From: Lachnospiraceae bacterium
GTDB lineage: Bacteria > Bacillota > Clostridia > Lachnospirales > Lachnospiraceae
Reading direction: 5' to 3'
DNA length: 64,000 bases
Assembly (NCBI GenBank): GCA_910575255.1
Contig: CAJTEM010000006.1
Location: 106,357-170,356 of the forward strand
The position numbers and the translations under genes are program-made. Numbering within the stretch: the stretch's first letter is position 1; each line of letters starts with the position of its first letter. Below are positions 49,723-59,168 of the stretch, one piece after another. Below the pieces are notes generated by a model, which was given only the letters and a program-made list of their open reading frames with translations, was not told where the DNA came from and ran no database searches.

Positions 49723-52071
49723 ATGGGAAGACATAGCAGGGCAGGAAGGTGGGCGGCAGGGATTCTTATCCTGGGGATAACGGCATATTCGGCAGGGAAG
49801 CTGATCGGAACCGGGGTGCTGTCCTGGCATATCACCCAGAGAGAATTTCATGTGATGATGGCAGAGCTTCTGTTTCTGTGGCTGCTGTTATTTGGCCTGC
49901 TCCGGTTTGGCAGGAATGCGGTATCAGCCTGGGCCGGGATGACTGCTCTGATGGCAGTCACTGCCTGGTGTCATGAGATCTTTTTGCCGGTGGTGTTTAG
50001 CGGGTGCTATGTGGCCTATCTGATTCTCGTGGGAAGATGGCTGACAGGAAAGCTGCCCCGGAGGCCCAGCGTGTGTCAGGAGTTCCTGCTTGGTTCTGCC
50101 ATGACCATATTCGTGTTTTGCCTGCTTTCCCTGATAAAAGCCGGCAGTATCCGGAATCTGCGGCTCTGGGTATTGGCCAGCCTGGTTTTGCTTTTGTTTC
50201 GTGAGTGGCGTCAGTGGAGGCAGAAGATAACCGTTCAAAGGGGAGCTGAGCGGTTACGACAGAAGGGATTTCCGCTGAAAAGAGGCGGGTCTTATGGCAG
50301 TCAGGCAGCCGCCATGCTGGCCTCTGTACTGGTTTTGCTGCTTCTGCAGGCATGCAGGCTGAATTTGGCAGTGGATTTTGACAGCCTCTGGTATGGAGTT
50401 CGGTCCCATGTGATGCTGGACAGCGGCAGCGGAATCTACGAGAATCTGGGAACTCTGGGGGTGGTCTATACCTACTCGAAGGGGTGGGAGGTATTGACGC
50501 TTCCTCTGGCAGGGCTGCCCTCGTATAGCTTTTCCACTGCGATGAATCTGTGGGTGGCCGGATTGACGCTGCTGGCGCTTTATGAGACAGCGGCTCTCTG
50601 CCTGGATCGGGAAAAGGCATTATGGGCGCCGTTTCTGGCGGCCTCTGTGCCGGGAATCATGAATATGTCGGGAACGGCAAAGGCGGATATGATGACTTTG
50701 TTCTGCCAGATCCTGACGGTGCAGGCTCTTCTGCGCTATGGAAGAGAAGAAAAGGCCGGTACGACAGAGTGTTTGCTTCCGGGAGTGGCGGCGGGCATGG
50801 TAAGCCTTGCCATGAAGCCGACGGCAGTGGTATTTACCACGGCACTGGCGGGGGTGGGAGTATTATGGCTTTTTCTGAGGCGATTCGGATCCGATCCGCA
50901 AAGAGCAGCCCGCAGCGCCGTGTTCCATGGAGAGGATACTCTTGCCGGCAATGATGCACACCTGCCCGAGAATGGTATTCGGGCGTACTGGCTTTTTCCT
51001 GTCATTGCATTCGGTTCACTGGCAGGAATATGGGGAAGGACATGGTATCTGGTAGGAGTGCCGGTAACCTCGGTATTCTATCAGATGTTTCAGAAGCTGG
51101 GATTTGAGGTGAAGTATCCGTTTTATGCGTCCGGATTCCCTTCAGCAGGGGGAAGTATGGCGTTTGGAGAAAAGCTCTGGTTTCTGCTGCGCCGTCTGTA
51201 TGGAGTCCTCTTGAATCCTCAGGGGGAGGATATGGCTCATGTCATCATTGCATGGGGGGGAGTTTTGCCGCTGGTGTTTTTCCTGCTTTTTCTGTGCCGC
51301 CGGCTTACGGCAGGAAAGGAAGAAAGGAAGCAAAAGAGCGGGGGGGAGCTTACATTTTTGGCACTGCTGCTGGCGGTTTTTCTGTTTATTGACCTGGTAA
51401 GCCTGTATTCTCTGTCTCAGATTGACGGCAATTATTATATGCTCACCTATGCCATCGTCATATTGGCAGGATGTATCTGGCTGGATCAAAGCGGGAGCCA
51501 ATGGCAAAGGACGGGAAAGAGGATCCTGATACCTGTGTGGTGTTATGGGATACTTTTGTGCGGGCTGACCAACTGGGCCTGGGTTCTGGGAAACGGAGGG
51601 ATCCGGCTGGTTAACAAGGGGTATTATCCTCACATCCAGGCGGAGAGGGAGAAACGGGCAATGCAGGGAAGCGCTGCTATATGGGATATTCTGGCGCAGG
51701 ATCCGAAGACAAGGGTGATTGCTTTGGGAGAGCATCCGGGAGTGCTCGCTTTTCCCTGCTGGGTTCAGTCCTATGTGGATGTGTCCGGATATTGGGGGAA
51801 CCCTGAGGTGGTGGCGAATGCCCCGAATTTTCTGGAGTATCTGCGGTATGCGGATGTGGATTATCTCTATATGGAAAAGGAATATGTGGACAGCAGTGTG
51901 AGGATTTATCAGATTGTGCGGACCCTGATTCAGGAGGGAACCCTGTGTGATGTGCGGGATGAGAACGGGAATCTTATCATCAGCGTATGCAGGGAGGGAG
52001 AAGACTGCTCCCGGGAGGAAGCGGAGAAAAACTTACAGGTGTTTGACACAAGGTATGTTCAGCATCCGTAG
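49723..52071 (+). CDS. Large polytopic membrane protein, GT-C-like
   Basis: A 782-residue protein with about 12-14 membrane helices and a soluble C-terminal domain of about 160 residues (from RAMQGSAAIWDIL to the end). The LAVDFDSLWYGVRSHVML segment after the first helices has the Asp-containing extracytoplasmic loop typical of GT-C glycosyltransferases that use lipid-phosphate sugars. I do not assign a named family. It is in the glycan operon, 32 bp after the GT2 gene. Confidence 0.75.
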   Translation: MGRHSRAGRWAAGILILGITAYSAGKLIGTGVLSWHITQREFHVMMAELLFLWLLLFGLLRFGRNAVSAWAGMTALMAVTAWCHEIFLPVVFSGCYVAYLILVGRWLTGKLPRRPSVCQEFLLGSAMTIFVFCLLSLIKAGSIRNLRLWVLASLVLLLFREWRQWRQKITVQRGAERLRQKGFPLKRGGSYGSQAAAMLASVLVLLLLQACRLNLAVDFDSLWYGVRSHVMLDSGSGIYENLGTLGVVYTYSKGWEVLTLPLAGLPSYSFSTAMNLWVAGLTLLALYETAALCLDREKALWAPFLAASVPGIMNMSGTAKADMMTLFCQILTVQALLRYGREEKAGTTECLLPGVAAGMVSLAMKPTAVVFTTALAGVGVLWLFLRRFGSDPQRAARSAVFHGEDTLAGNDAHLPENGIRAYWLFPVIAFGSLAGIWGRTWYLVGVPVTSVFYQMFQKLGFEVKYPFYASGFPSAGGSMAFGEKLWFLLRRLYGVLLNPQGEDMAHVIIAWGGVLPLVFFLLFLCRRLTAGKEERKQKSGGELTFLALLLAVFLFIDLVSLYSLSQIDGNYYMLTYAIVILAGCIWLDQSGSQWQRTGKRILIPVWCYGILLCGLTNWAWVLGNGGIRLVNKGYYPHIQAEREKRAMQGSAAIWDILAQDPKTRVIALGEHPGVLAFPCWVQSYVDVSGYWGNPEVVANAPNFLEYLRYADVDYLYMEKEYVDSSVRIYQIVRTLIQEGTLCDVRDENGNLIISVCREGEDCSREEAEKNLQVFDTRYVQHP

Positions 52072-52090
52072 ATTCTCCGGCAAAGGTACA

Positions 52091-52106
52091 CGGATTTGCA
52101 AATCCG
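52091..52106. other. Perfect 16-bp palindrome between two membrane-protein genes
   Basis: CGGATTTGCAAATCCG lies 20 bp after the stop at 52071. It has no T-run. It could be an operator or RNA-processing hairpin. A degenerate relative (TTTGCAAATCCG) occurs near 28640. Confidence 0.5.
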
Positions 52107-52183
52107 GCGCAGGAAACATTTCAGACGGGCGGAAGAAGGGACAGGAAGAGGATAAAGGAGCAAGGAAAGGGATACAGGGAAAG

Positions 52184-54064
52184 ATGGAAAGATGGATCGA
52201 TCAGATGGATACAGAGACAGAGGATTTTATGCCAAAGGCCCGTTGGACAAGGCTCATGTCCAGATGGAAAACGGATGTCACGGTGTTCGTTTTGCTGGCA
52301 GGCCTTGCTTTCTGGATCAACCAGGGTATGGAGATTAAGGGGCTTTATATGGATGATCTGTATCTGTGGTCCTGCTATGCAGATCAGTCGTTTTTTGAGT
52401 TTGTCTTTCCTGCAGGCAGCACCCGCTTCCGGTTTTTGTATTACCTGGCGGCCTGGCTGGAGCTGGCGCTGATGAAAAATCACGTCGGGCTGATTGTTCC
52501 GTTCAATATTTGGCTCAATGTGGGAATCGCGTTTACCTTGTTTCTCATGGCACGCCGCTTCAGCCATTCCAGCTGTATCGGGACCCTGGCAGGAGCAGCA
52601 TTTCTGCTTTCAAGAATGGCGTATTACCAGATCGGTCAGCTTTACGGTCTGATGGAAACCATGGCTCTGTGGATGGCGCTGGGGATTCTGTATCAGCTTT
52701 GTGAATATCTCAATCAGGAGGGAAAGCCCCGGATCCGGCGTTTCGTGACCGCATGCTTTTTGTATGTGGGAATCTGTTTTGTCCATGAGCGCTATATGGT
52801 TTTGCTTCCGCTTTTTCTTCTGGTACTGATGTTCCGGCGGGTGAGGGACTGGCGGGTGTGGATGTGTCCGCTTGCCGGTTTTGGTGTAGTTCAGGTTATC
52901 CGCTATCTCACGATCGGAGGGCTGCTGCCGGCAGGAACCGGCGGAACCAATGTAAAGGATACGATATCCCTGCAGTCAACCATTCACTATGCTCTCAGCC
53001 AGGTTGCTTATCTTTTGGGAATCAATGCCGGTCCGGAACATTTAAACGGACAGAATTTCCGGCAGTCGCCGGCCTTTATCCTTTTGCTGGTGGCAATTGC
53101 AGATCTGATTCTGCTTGCCATGGTCCTGATCTTTGTCATAAATTTGGTGCGGCAGAAAGCGAAAAGAATACGGATGTCAGAGACCTGTGTGCTGTTTATC
53201 GGATTTATCGGAGGCTGTATTGCCTGCTCCAGCGTGACAATCCGGGTGGAGATGCGCTGGGTATATGTATCCTATGCGGCGGCGCTGCTTTTCTTATCCT
53301 GGATGTACGGGGGAATGACGGAGCTGCTGATCAAAAAGGGGATGGTTCTTCACGCGATTCCCTACCTTTTGATGATGGCAGCTTATGTGGCAGTTATGGC
53401 ACCGGTCGAGCTGTACTACCGGCAGCTGTATCCGAATCTCTATTATTGGCCGAATCAACAGCGGTATAATTCTCTGGCAGAGCAGACCTACGGGGCGTAT
53501 GGCGAGGAGATCTTCGGGAAAACGATCTATGTGATAGGCAATGAATATGAAATGAGTGAATTTACGGCGGATACGTTTTTCCGGGTATTGGACCCGCAGC
53601 AGGAGGCAGAGAATACGCAGATCGTCCATATCGAGGATATCTGGGATGTGGGACTGGTGACAGAGGATATGCGGATCCTTCAGGAGGAGCCGGAGCTTAA
53701 CCGGTTCCAGGATATCACGGAGGCAGTGAGGAATTTTCGCTGCAAAAGCATTTACGGATATTATCGGGATGGGTGGATGGATGAGCAGGCAGAGATCTGG
53801 CTGATGGCCGGAAAAACCGGTGAGATTGAGATGAGTTTTTTCTTCCCCGGAGAATTGCTTCCGGATCAGTGGCTGACAATCTATGTGAACGGAGAACCCA
53901 GGCATTATCTGGAGTTTGACGAAAATGAGAAAAGGATTGTCCTGCAGACCGCCCCCTATGAGAGGGTGGAGCTGAAGTTGGAAACGAATTTCTATGTTCC
54001 GGATGCCCAGGAGCAGAGGGGAGAGCAAAGGCTTGCGGCAATAATGCATTTGAAGGCGGATTAA
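52184..54064 (+). CDS. Polytopic membrane protein with C-terminal beta domain, GT-C-like
   Basis: A 626-residue protein with about 10-12 membrane helices. GLYMDDLYLWSCYADQSFFEF soon after the first helix places Asp residues in an extracytoplasmic loop, as in GT-C transferases. After the helices (about 460) comes a soluble region ending in a predicted beta-sandwich (about 540-626, EMSFFFPGELLPDQWLTIYV). The start at 52184 follows a weak CAGGGAAAG; an overlapping longer reading into the previous gene is less likely. Probably adds a branch sugar at the outer face. Confidence 0.72.
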   Translation: MERWIDQMDTETEDFMPKARWTRLMSRWKTDVTVFVLLAGLAFWINQGMEIKGLYMDDLYLWSCYADQSFFEFVFPAGSTRFRFLYYLAAWLELALMKNHVGLIVPFNIWLNVGIAFTLFLMARRFSHSSCIGTLAGAAFLLSRMAYYQIGQLYGLMETMALWMALGILYQLCEYLNQEGKPRIRRFVTACFLYVGICFVHERYMVLLPLFLLVLMFRRVRDWRVWMCPLAGFGVVQVIRYLTIGGLLPAGTGGTNVKDTISLQSTIHYALSQVAYLLGINAGPEHLNGQNFRQSPAFILLLVAIADLILLAMVLIFVINLVRQKAKRIRMSETCVLFIGFIGGCIACSSVTIRVEMRWVYVSYAAALLFLSWMYGGMTELLIKKGMVLHAIPYLLMMAAYVAVMAPVELYYRQLYPNLYYWPNQQRYNSLAEQTYGAYGEEIFGKTIYVIGNEYEMSEFTADTFFRVLDPQQEAENTQIVHIEDIWDVGLVTEDMRILQEEPELNRFQDITEAVRNFRCKSIYGYYRDGWMDEQAEIWLMAGKTGEIEMSFFFPGELLPDQWLTIYVNGEPRHYLEFDENEKRIVLQTAPYERVELKLETNFYVPDAQEQRGEQRLAAIMHLKAD

Positions 54065-54076
54065 GGAGGAAGGCAA

Positions 54077-54148
54077 ATGCGAAGCATTTTCAGGATACCT
54101 TCCGACGGCATGTTGCCGAATGAACGTGAGGGGGATGCTGCATTATGA
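54077..54148 (+). CDS. Possible 23-residue coupling ORF
   Basis: AAGGAGGAAGGCAA precedes an ATG whose frame runs 23 codons (MRSIFRIPSDGM and on) and stops in an ATGA overlap with the next gene at 54145. The excellent ribosome site here, compared with the plain AGGGGGAT at the next start, suggests a leader peptide that couples translation. It may also be a remnant. Confidence 0.4.
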   Translation: MRSIFRIPSDGMLPNEREGDAAL

Positions 54149-55611
54149 TACCAGGAGGAAAATCTGTGCTGTCGTCACGGAAGAGAAAAAGTGCTGAAAA
54201 AGCGGAAAATCAGGTCAGGCAGAGAATGGTTTATTACGGAATGCCGCTTTTGGGAGTGCTTCTGTGCCTTTGGTATGTGAAGGAAGCCACCTGTGATATC
54301 GTATATACGGATTATATCCGCCTGGTGAACACGTATCTGCCGGATGTATGGAATCCGGAGAAATTCTTTGTGCCGGATGTGTTGACCAGGATCCCGGTCT
54401 CTTATGTGGGCCGGATCCTGAATGTGACGTTTTTTGGTTACAGTACCATGTTTGACATGGGATTAGGAGTCCTGGGGCTGGGGATATCCGGATTGGTTCT
54501 GGGGATTTTCTGTAACAGACAGAGGATTGGCAGGGGATGGTTTTTACTTCTGATGTTCCTTCTTTTCGGATTGAACAAATGGGAGATGATGACCAACGGC
54601 ACAGGCTGGCCGCATTTTCTGGCCTTTGCCGGGTTCTATTATCATTATGAGGTGTTTGACCGGGTGCTTTACGGGCGGGAGAAGCTGCATGATCGGATCA
54701 GGCTGGTGGTTCTGCCGGCAGTGTTGATCTTAGGAGTCGCAGGGCAGTATTGCGCAGTCTATTCTGTGGTGGTATTCTTGTCCTGTGGTGCGGCATGGCT
54801 GCTGAGCAGACATCAGGAAAGAGCGGATAAGCGGCTGTGGATTGCTGTATTTGCCGCAACGATGCTTTCGCTTCTTCTCTATCTTTGGAGCAATTCCTAT
54901 GGCGTTGAGGACCATGCGGGGGCAGTGGATATCGGATTGCTCGAGCTTTTGGTGACGGCGCCCGGATTTTTCTTGCGGTTCCTTCTGAAATCACTGGCTT
55001 CCATGCTGGTGGGAGGGGAGACGATTGACGGATGGCTGGAGCAGGGAGTTATCACGGACAGCGTGGCATACGGGATGGGGATTTTGGTGGCTGCAGCCTA
55101 TCTTCTGGCGCTTTGGATGAATATACGGTTCCGGCTGTACCAGAAAACGCTTCTGCCCCTGATGCTGATATTTTCCGGTATGGGGAATCACGCCATTGTG
55201 CTGATCTCGCGGTTTATTTTTCTCAATGAGAATTATGGCATGAGTTCCCGCTATGTCCTTCAGTATCAGGCAGGAATCCTGGGATTCTTTCTGACAGTGG
55301 CGCTGGTCTGGGGACTGTGGGAGGATCGGGGGATAAAAAGGCTTTGGTACTGTTGGGTGTCGATCCTTTTTAGTCTGGTATTTCTGGCGGGACATGGCTA
55401 TACGGATTATGTAGAGATAAAAAAGGCGCCGGACCGTGAGGCATACGGAAGAAGGATCGAGGCGCTGGCAGTGCAGTTCGAGAGCCTGGATGATGAGGTT
55501 TTGAGGGAGAATTTTGATTACCGGAAAAGCAGGGCGGACAGCGGGGCCAAGGTGCGGAATGCACTGACCATCTTAAAGGAGAACGGCTGGAATGTGTTTG
55601 GCAGGCAGTAA
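54145..55611 (+). CDS. Polytopic membrane protein of the glycan operon
   Basis: A 488-residue protein with a basic N-terminus and about 11-12 membrane helices. IVYTDYIRLVNTYLPDVWNP after the first helix lies in a large outer loop with acidic residues, resembling the neighbouring GT-C-like proteins. There is no recognised catalytic motif. Alternatives are a polymerase-like or flippase-like protein. It lies 115 bp before rfbF. Confidence 0.7.
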   Translation: MIPGGKSVLSSRKRKSAEKAENQVRQRMVYYGMPLLGVLLCLWYVKEATCDIVYTDYIRLVNTYLPDVWNPEKFFVPDVLTRIPVSYVGRILNVTFFGYSTMFDMGLGVLGLGISGLVLGIFCNRQRIGRGWFLLLMFLLFGLNKWEMMTNGTGWPHFLAFAGFYYHYEVFDRVLYGREKLHDRIRLVVLPAVLILGVAGQYCAVYSVVVFLSCGAAWLLSRHQERADKRLWIAVFAATMLSLLLYLWSNSYGVEDHAGAVDIGLLELLVTAPGFFLRFLLKSLASMLVGGETIDGWLEQGVITDSVAYGMGILVAAAYLLALWMNIRFRLYQKTLLPLMLIFSGMGNHAIVLISRFIFLNENYGMSSRYVLQYQAGILGFFLTVALVWGLWEDRGIKRLWYCWVSILFSLVFLAGHGYTDYVEIKKAPDREAYGRRIEALAVQFESLDDEVLRENFDYRKSRADSGAKVRNALTILKENGWNVFGRQ

Positions 55612-55726
55612 AAGCCCGTTATCTGAGGGAAATACCTGCGGAATCTGCCAGGTGAAAGCAGCACAGAAGAAAGAGGAGCAACGGCATTTGGCCTATTGCT
55701 TGCGGGTGAATAAAGGAGAGTATGCG

Positions 55727-56500
55727 ATGAAAGTGGTGATTTTGGCAGGCGGCCTGGGGACAAGGATCAGTGAGGAGAGCCATCTGAAGCCCAAGCCTAT
55801 GATTGAGATCGGCGGCAGGCCTATCTTATGGCATATTATGAAGTATTATTCGGAATTCGGCTTCCATGATTTTATTATCTGTCTGGGATATAAGCAGTAT
55901 GTGGTAAAGGAGTTTTTTGCGGATTATTTTCTTCACATGTCGGATGTGACCTTTGACCTGGCAAATAATAAGATGGAGGTTCATAATAATTATTCGGAGC
56001 CCTGGCGGGTGACCCTGGTAGATACCGGGCTTCACACGATGACCGGCGGCCGTGTGAAGCGGATCCAATCCTATATCGGGGACGAGCCTTTTATGCTCAC
56101 CTATGGAGATGCCGTCTGCACTGTGGATCTGAAGGGGCTGGTAAGCTTTCATCAGAGGCACGGCAGGATTGCCACCCTGACTACCGTAAATATCGGACAG
56201 CAGAAAGGGATTCTGGATATCGGAGAGGATCATGTGATCCGGTCCTTCCGGGAGAAATCCTCCACAGACGGGGCTGTGATCAACGGCGGATTCATGATGA
56301 TGAATCCGGATATCTTTGATTACTTGGAGGATGATACTACGGTGTTTGAGAAGGAGCCGATGACACGCCTGGTTGCCGAGGGACAGCTGATGTCATTTTT
56401 CCATGACGGATTCTGGCAGTGTATGGATACCCAGCGGGAGATGCAGCTTCTGGAGAAAATGTGGCAGTCGGGGAAAGCTCCTTGGAAGATATGGGAATAA
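55727..56500 (+). CDS. rfbF: Glucose-1-phosphate cytidylyltransferase
   Basis: A 257-residue nucleotidyltransferase making CDP-glucose. LAGGLGTRISEESHLKPKPM and GGRPILWHIMKYYS are RfbF-specific, as is LANNKMEVHNNYSEPW. The start at 55727 has AAAGGAG nine bases upstream. It begins the rfbF-G-H set for CDP-3,6-dideoxyhexoses. Confidence 0.95.
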   Translation: MKVVILAGGLGTRISEESHLKPKPMIEIGGRPILWHIMKYYSEFGFHDFIICLGYKQYVVKEFFADYFLHMSDVTFDLANNKMEVHNNYSEPWRVTLVDTGLHTMTGGRVKRIQSYIGDEPFMLTYGDAVCTVDLKGLVSFHQRHGRIATLTTVNIGQQKGILDIGEDHVIRSFREKSSTDGAVINGGFMMMNPDIFDYLEDDTTVFEKEPMTRLVAEGQLMSFFHDGFWQCMDTQREMQLLEKMWQSGKAPWKIWE

Positions 56501-56590
56501 TATTTGAACCATTACAGTCCGGGGACATGTACGGGTAAGAGAGGCCCGTTTCCGTAGACATGACAGTGAAGAAATGACAGGAGATGGAAT

Positions 56591-57646
56591 ATGTATAATT
56601 TAGAAACATGCAGACATTTTTATCGGGGGAAACGGGTGCTGGTGACCGGGCATACCGGTTTTAAGGGGAGCTGGCTGTGCCGCATCCTGACACTGGCAGG
56701 CGCGCAGGTGACAGGATATTCGCTGGAGCCCCCGACAGATCCGGCGCTGTATCGGATGCTGGATCCGGATCTGGCGGCAGATTCTGTGATCGGGGACATC
56801 CGTGACCGGAAGCATCTTTGGGAGACCTTCGAGAGGGTACAGCCGGAGCTGGTGATTCATCTGGCCGCCCAGCCGCTGGTGCGGGATTCTTATCAGGAGC
56901 CGGCATATACCTATGAGACGAATGTGATGGGAACGGTGAATCTGCTGGAGTGTGTACGCTTATCCTCTTGTGCGAGATCCGTGCTGAATGTCACGACAGA
57001 CAAGGTATATGAGAATCGGGAATGGGAGTATGGCTACCGGGAGACCGATCCCTTAGACGGCTATGACCCATATTCCAACAGCAAGTCCTGTTCGGAGCTG
57101 GTGACACACAGCTATCAAAAGGCATTTTTCGGAGAGGGGACATGCGCCATATCCACGGCCCGTGCCGGAAATGTTATCGGCGGCGGGGATTTTGCCAAAG
57201 ATCGCATTGTTCCGGACTGTGTGCGGGCACAGACGGCAAAGGAAGAGATCGTGGTACGCAATCCTTATTCCATCCGTCCGTTTCAGCATGTACTGGAGCC
57301 GCTCTTTGTCTATCTGGAGATTGTACAGAGGCAGTATGAGGATCCGGCTTTTCAGGGATACTACAATGTGGGGCCGGATGACGTGGATTGCGTGACGACC
57401 GGCCAGCTGGTGACGATGTTCTGTGAGCTGTGGGGAGAGGATGCACATTGGGTCAGCCGCCATGACGGGGGTCCTCATGAGGCTCATTTTCTCAAGCTTG
57501 ACTGTTCGAGGCTGAAGAAGACCTTCGGCTGGCAGCCCCGGTGGCATATCCGCGAAGCCCTGAAGCTGACCGTGGACTGGTCGCGGGCATATCTGGAGGG
57601 GGAGAATATGCTGGAGGTGACAGACCGGCAGATTCGGGAGTATTAG
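56591..57646 (+). CDS. rfbG: CDP-glucose 4,6-dehydratase
   Basis: A 351-residue short-chain dehydrogenase-like enzyme. It has the NAD-binding LVTGHTGFKGSWL, the catalytic YDPYSNSK (Tyr and Lys) and TTDKVYENREWEYGY. It converts CDP-glucose to CDP-4-keto-6-deoxyglucose. It follows rfbF after 90 bp and uses ACAGGAGATGG as ribosome site. Confidence 0.95.
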   Translation: MYNLETCRHFYRGKRVLVTGHTGFKGSWLCRILTLAGAQVTGYSLEPPTDPALYRMLDPDLAADSVIGDIRDRKHLWETFERVQPELVIHLAAQPLVRDSYQEPAYTYETNVMGTVNLLECVRLSSCARSVLNVTTDKVYENREWEYGYRETDPLDGYDPYSNSKSCSELVTHSYQKAFFGEGTCAISTARAGNVIGGGDFAKDRIVPDCVRAQTAKEEIVVRNPYSIRPFQHVLEPLFVYLEIVQRQYEDPAFQGYYNVGPDDVDCVTTGQLVTMFCELWGEDAHWVSRHDGGPHEAHFLKLDCSRLKKTFGWQPRWHIREALKLTVDWSRAYLEGENMLEVTDRQIREY

Positions 57647-57760
57647 AGCGTCTCTCCCCTATTCTCTGGCTGAATTTCCCGTTTTCTTAGGAAGAGGCGT
57701 ACCTTTTGGAATAGCTTATCGAGCTGACATTGAGCATGGACAATAAAGGAGAAACAGGAT

Positions 57761-59104
57761 ATGGATAAGACGATGGATCAGGCAAGGCGGGAGATCCTGG
57801 ACCTTGTGGCGGATTATTGTGAGAAATATCATCTGCAAAAGAAAAAGCCTTATGAGCCGGGGGATCGGATCCCTTATGCTTCCCGGGTGTACGATTCTCA
57901 CGAGATGGTCAATCTGGTGGACAGTGCCCTGGAATTCTGGCTGACCTCCGGGCGCTATACGGAGGAATTTGAAAGGAAGCTTTCCGAATACCTGGGAGTG
58001 CGTTACTGTTCTCTGGTCAATTCCGGATCTTCTGCCAACCTGAATGCATTTATGGCTCTGACTTCGCCGCTTCTGGGAGAGCGGCAGGTGCGGCGGGGAG
58101 ATGAGGTGATTACAGTGGCGGCGGGTTTTCCGACCACAGTGGCTCCGGTGATTCAGTACGGGGCAGTGCCGGTATTTGCGGATGTGACGATTCCCCAGTA
58201 CAACATCGATGTGACGCAGTTGGAGGAGGCATACTCGGAAAGAACGAAAGCCGTAATGATTGCCCATACTCTGGGGAACCCCTTTGACCTAAAGTCAGTG
58301 AAGGCGTTTTGCGACCGCCATAAGCTCTGGCTGATTGAGGATAACTGCGATGCGCTGGGCAGCCGCTATACGATCGGCGGGCAGGAGCATTTTACCGGGA
58401 CCATAGGCGATATCGGAACCTCCAGTTTTTATCCGCCCCATCACATGACAATGGGGGAAGGCGGGGCTGTGTATACGGACAACCCGCTGCTGCACAAGAT
58501 TATCCGCTCTTTCCGGGACTGGGGACGGGACTGCTCTTGTCCATCCGGCAAGGACGATACCTGTCATCATCGGTTTGACCGCCAATATGGGGAGCTGCCT
58601 CTGGGGTATGATCACAAATATGTCTACTCTCACTTTGGCTACAATCTGAAGGCAACGGATCTGCAGGCAGCCATCGGCTGCGCGCAGCTGGAGAAGTTCC
58701 CGGGCTTTGTGGAACGTCGCCGTCATAATTTTGACCGTCTGCTGGCGGCCTTGCGTGATCTTTCTGATCAGCTGATCCTTCCGGAGCCATGCCCGGATTC
58801 GCGTCCGAGCTGGTTCGGCTTCCTCATTACCTGCCGGGAGGGTGTGGACCGCAATCGCATGGTACAGGAGATTGAGAAACAGGGGGTACAGACCAGGATG
58901 CTGTTTGCCGGCAATCTGACCCGCCATCCCTGCTTTGACCAGCTCAGAGAACAGGGAAGCGGTTACCGGGTGGTGGGAGATCTGAAGACAGCAGATCGGA
59001 TTATGCGGGATACCTTCTGGGTGGGAGTTTATCCGGGTATGACGGATGTTATGATTGACCGGATGGCCCAGGTGATTCATGATTCTTTGGCTTCACAGAA
59101 ATGA
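57761..59104 (+). CDS. rfbH: CDP-4-keto-6-deoxyglucose 3-dehydrase (E1)
   Basis: A 447-residue PMP-dependent iron-sulfur enzyme. The usual PLP lysine is replaced by histidine in SFYPPHHMTMGEGG, the hallmark of E1. The [2Fe-2S] cysteines are in DNCDALGS and DCSCPSGKDDTC. It performs C3 deoxygenation together with a reductase (E3), for which no gene is visible here. The product feeds abequose, paratose, tyvelose or ascarylose synthesis; the final enzymes are also not in the window. AAAGGAGAAACAGG lies before the ATG. Confidence 0.95.
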   Translation: MDKTMDQARREILDLVADYCEKYHLQKKKPYEPGDRIPYASRVYDSHEMVNLVDSALEFWLTSGRYTEEFERKLSEYLGVRYCSLVNSGSSANLNAFMALTSPLLGERQVRRGDEVITVAAGFPTTVAPVIQYGAVPVFADVTIPQYNIDVTQLEEAYSERTKAVMIAHTLGNPFDLKSVKAFCDRHKLWLIEDNCDALGSRYTIGGQEHFTGTIGDIGTSSFYPPHHMTMGEGGAVYTDNPLLHKIIRSFRDWGRDCSCPSGKDDTCHHRFDRQYGELPLGYDHKYVYSHFGYNLKATDLQAAIGCAQLEKFPGFVERRRHNFDRLLAALRDLSDQLILPEPCPDSRPSWFGFLITCREGVDRNRMVQEIEKQGVQTRMLFAGNLTRHPCFDQLREQGSGYRVVGDLKTADRIMRDTFWVGVYPGMTDVMIDRMAQVIHDSLASQK

Positions 59105-59168
59105 GATACCGGGCAGAAAGCTTTATGCCAACCTGGCTCGTTGCTTCGCACAAAAAGGAATGGAAAAC

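Noticed and set aside
57690-57712. GGCGTACC...TTGGAA string before rfbH as an element copy
   Set aside because: The order and spacing differ from the element ends and no palindrome can be formed.
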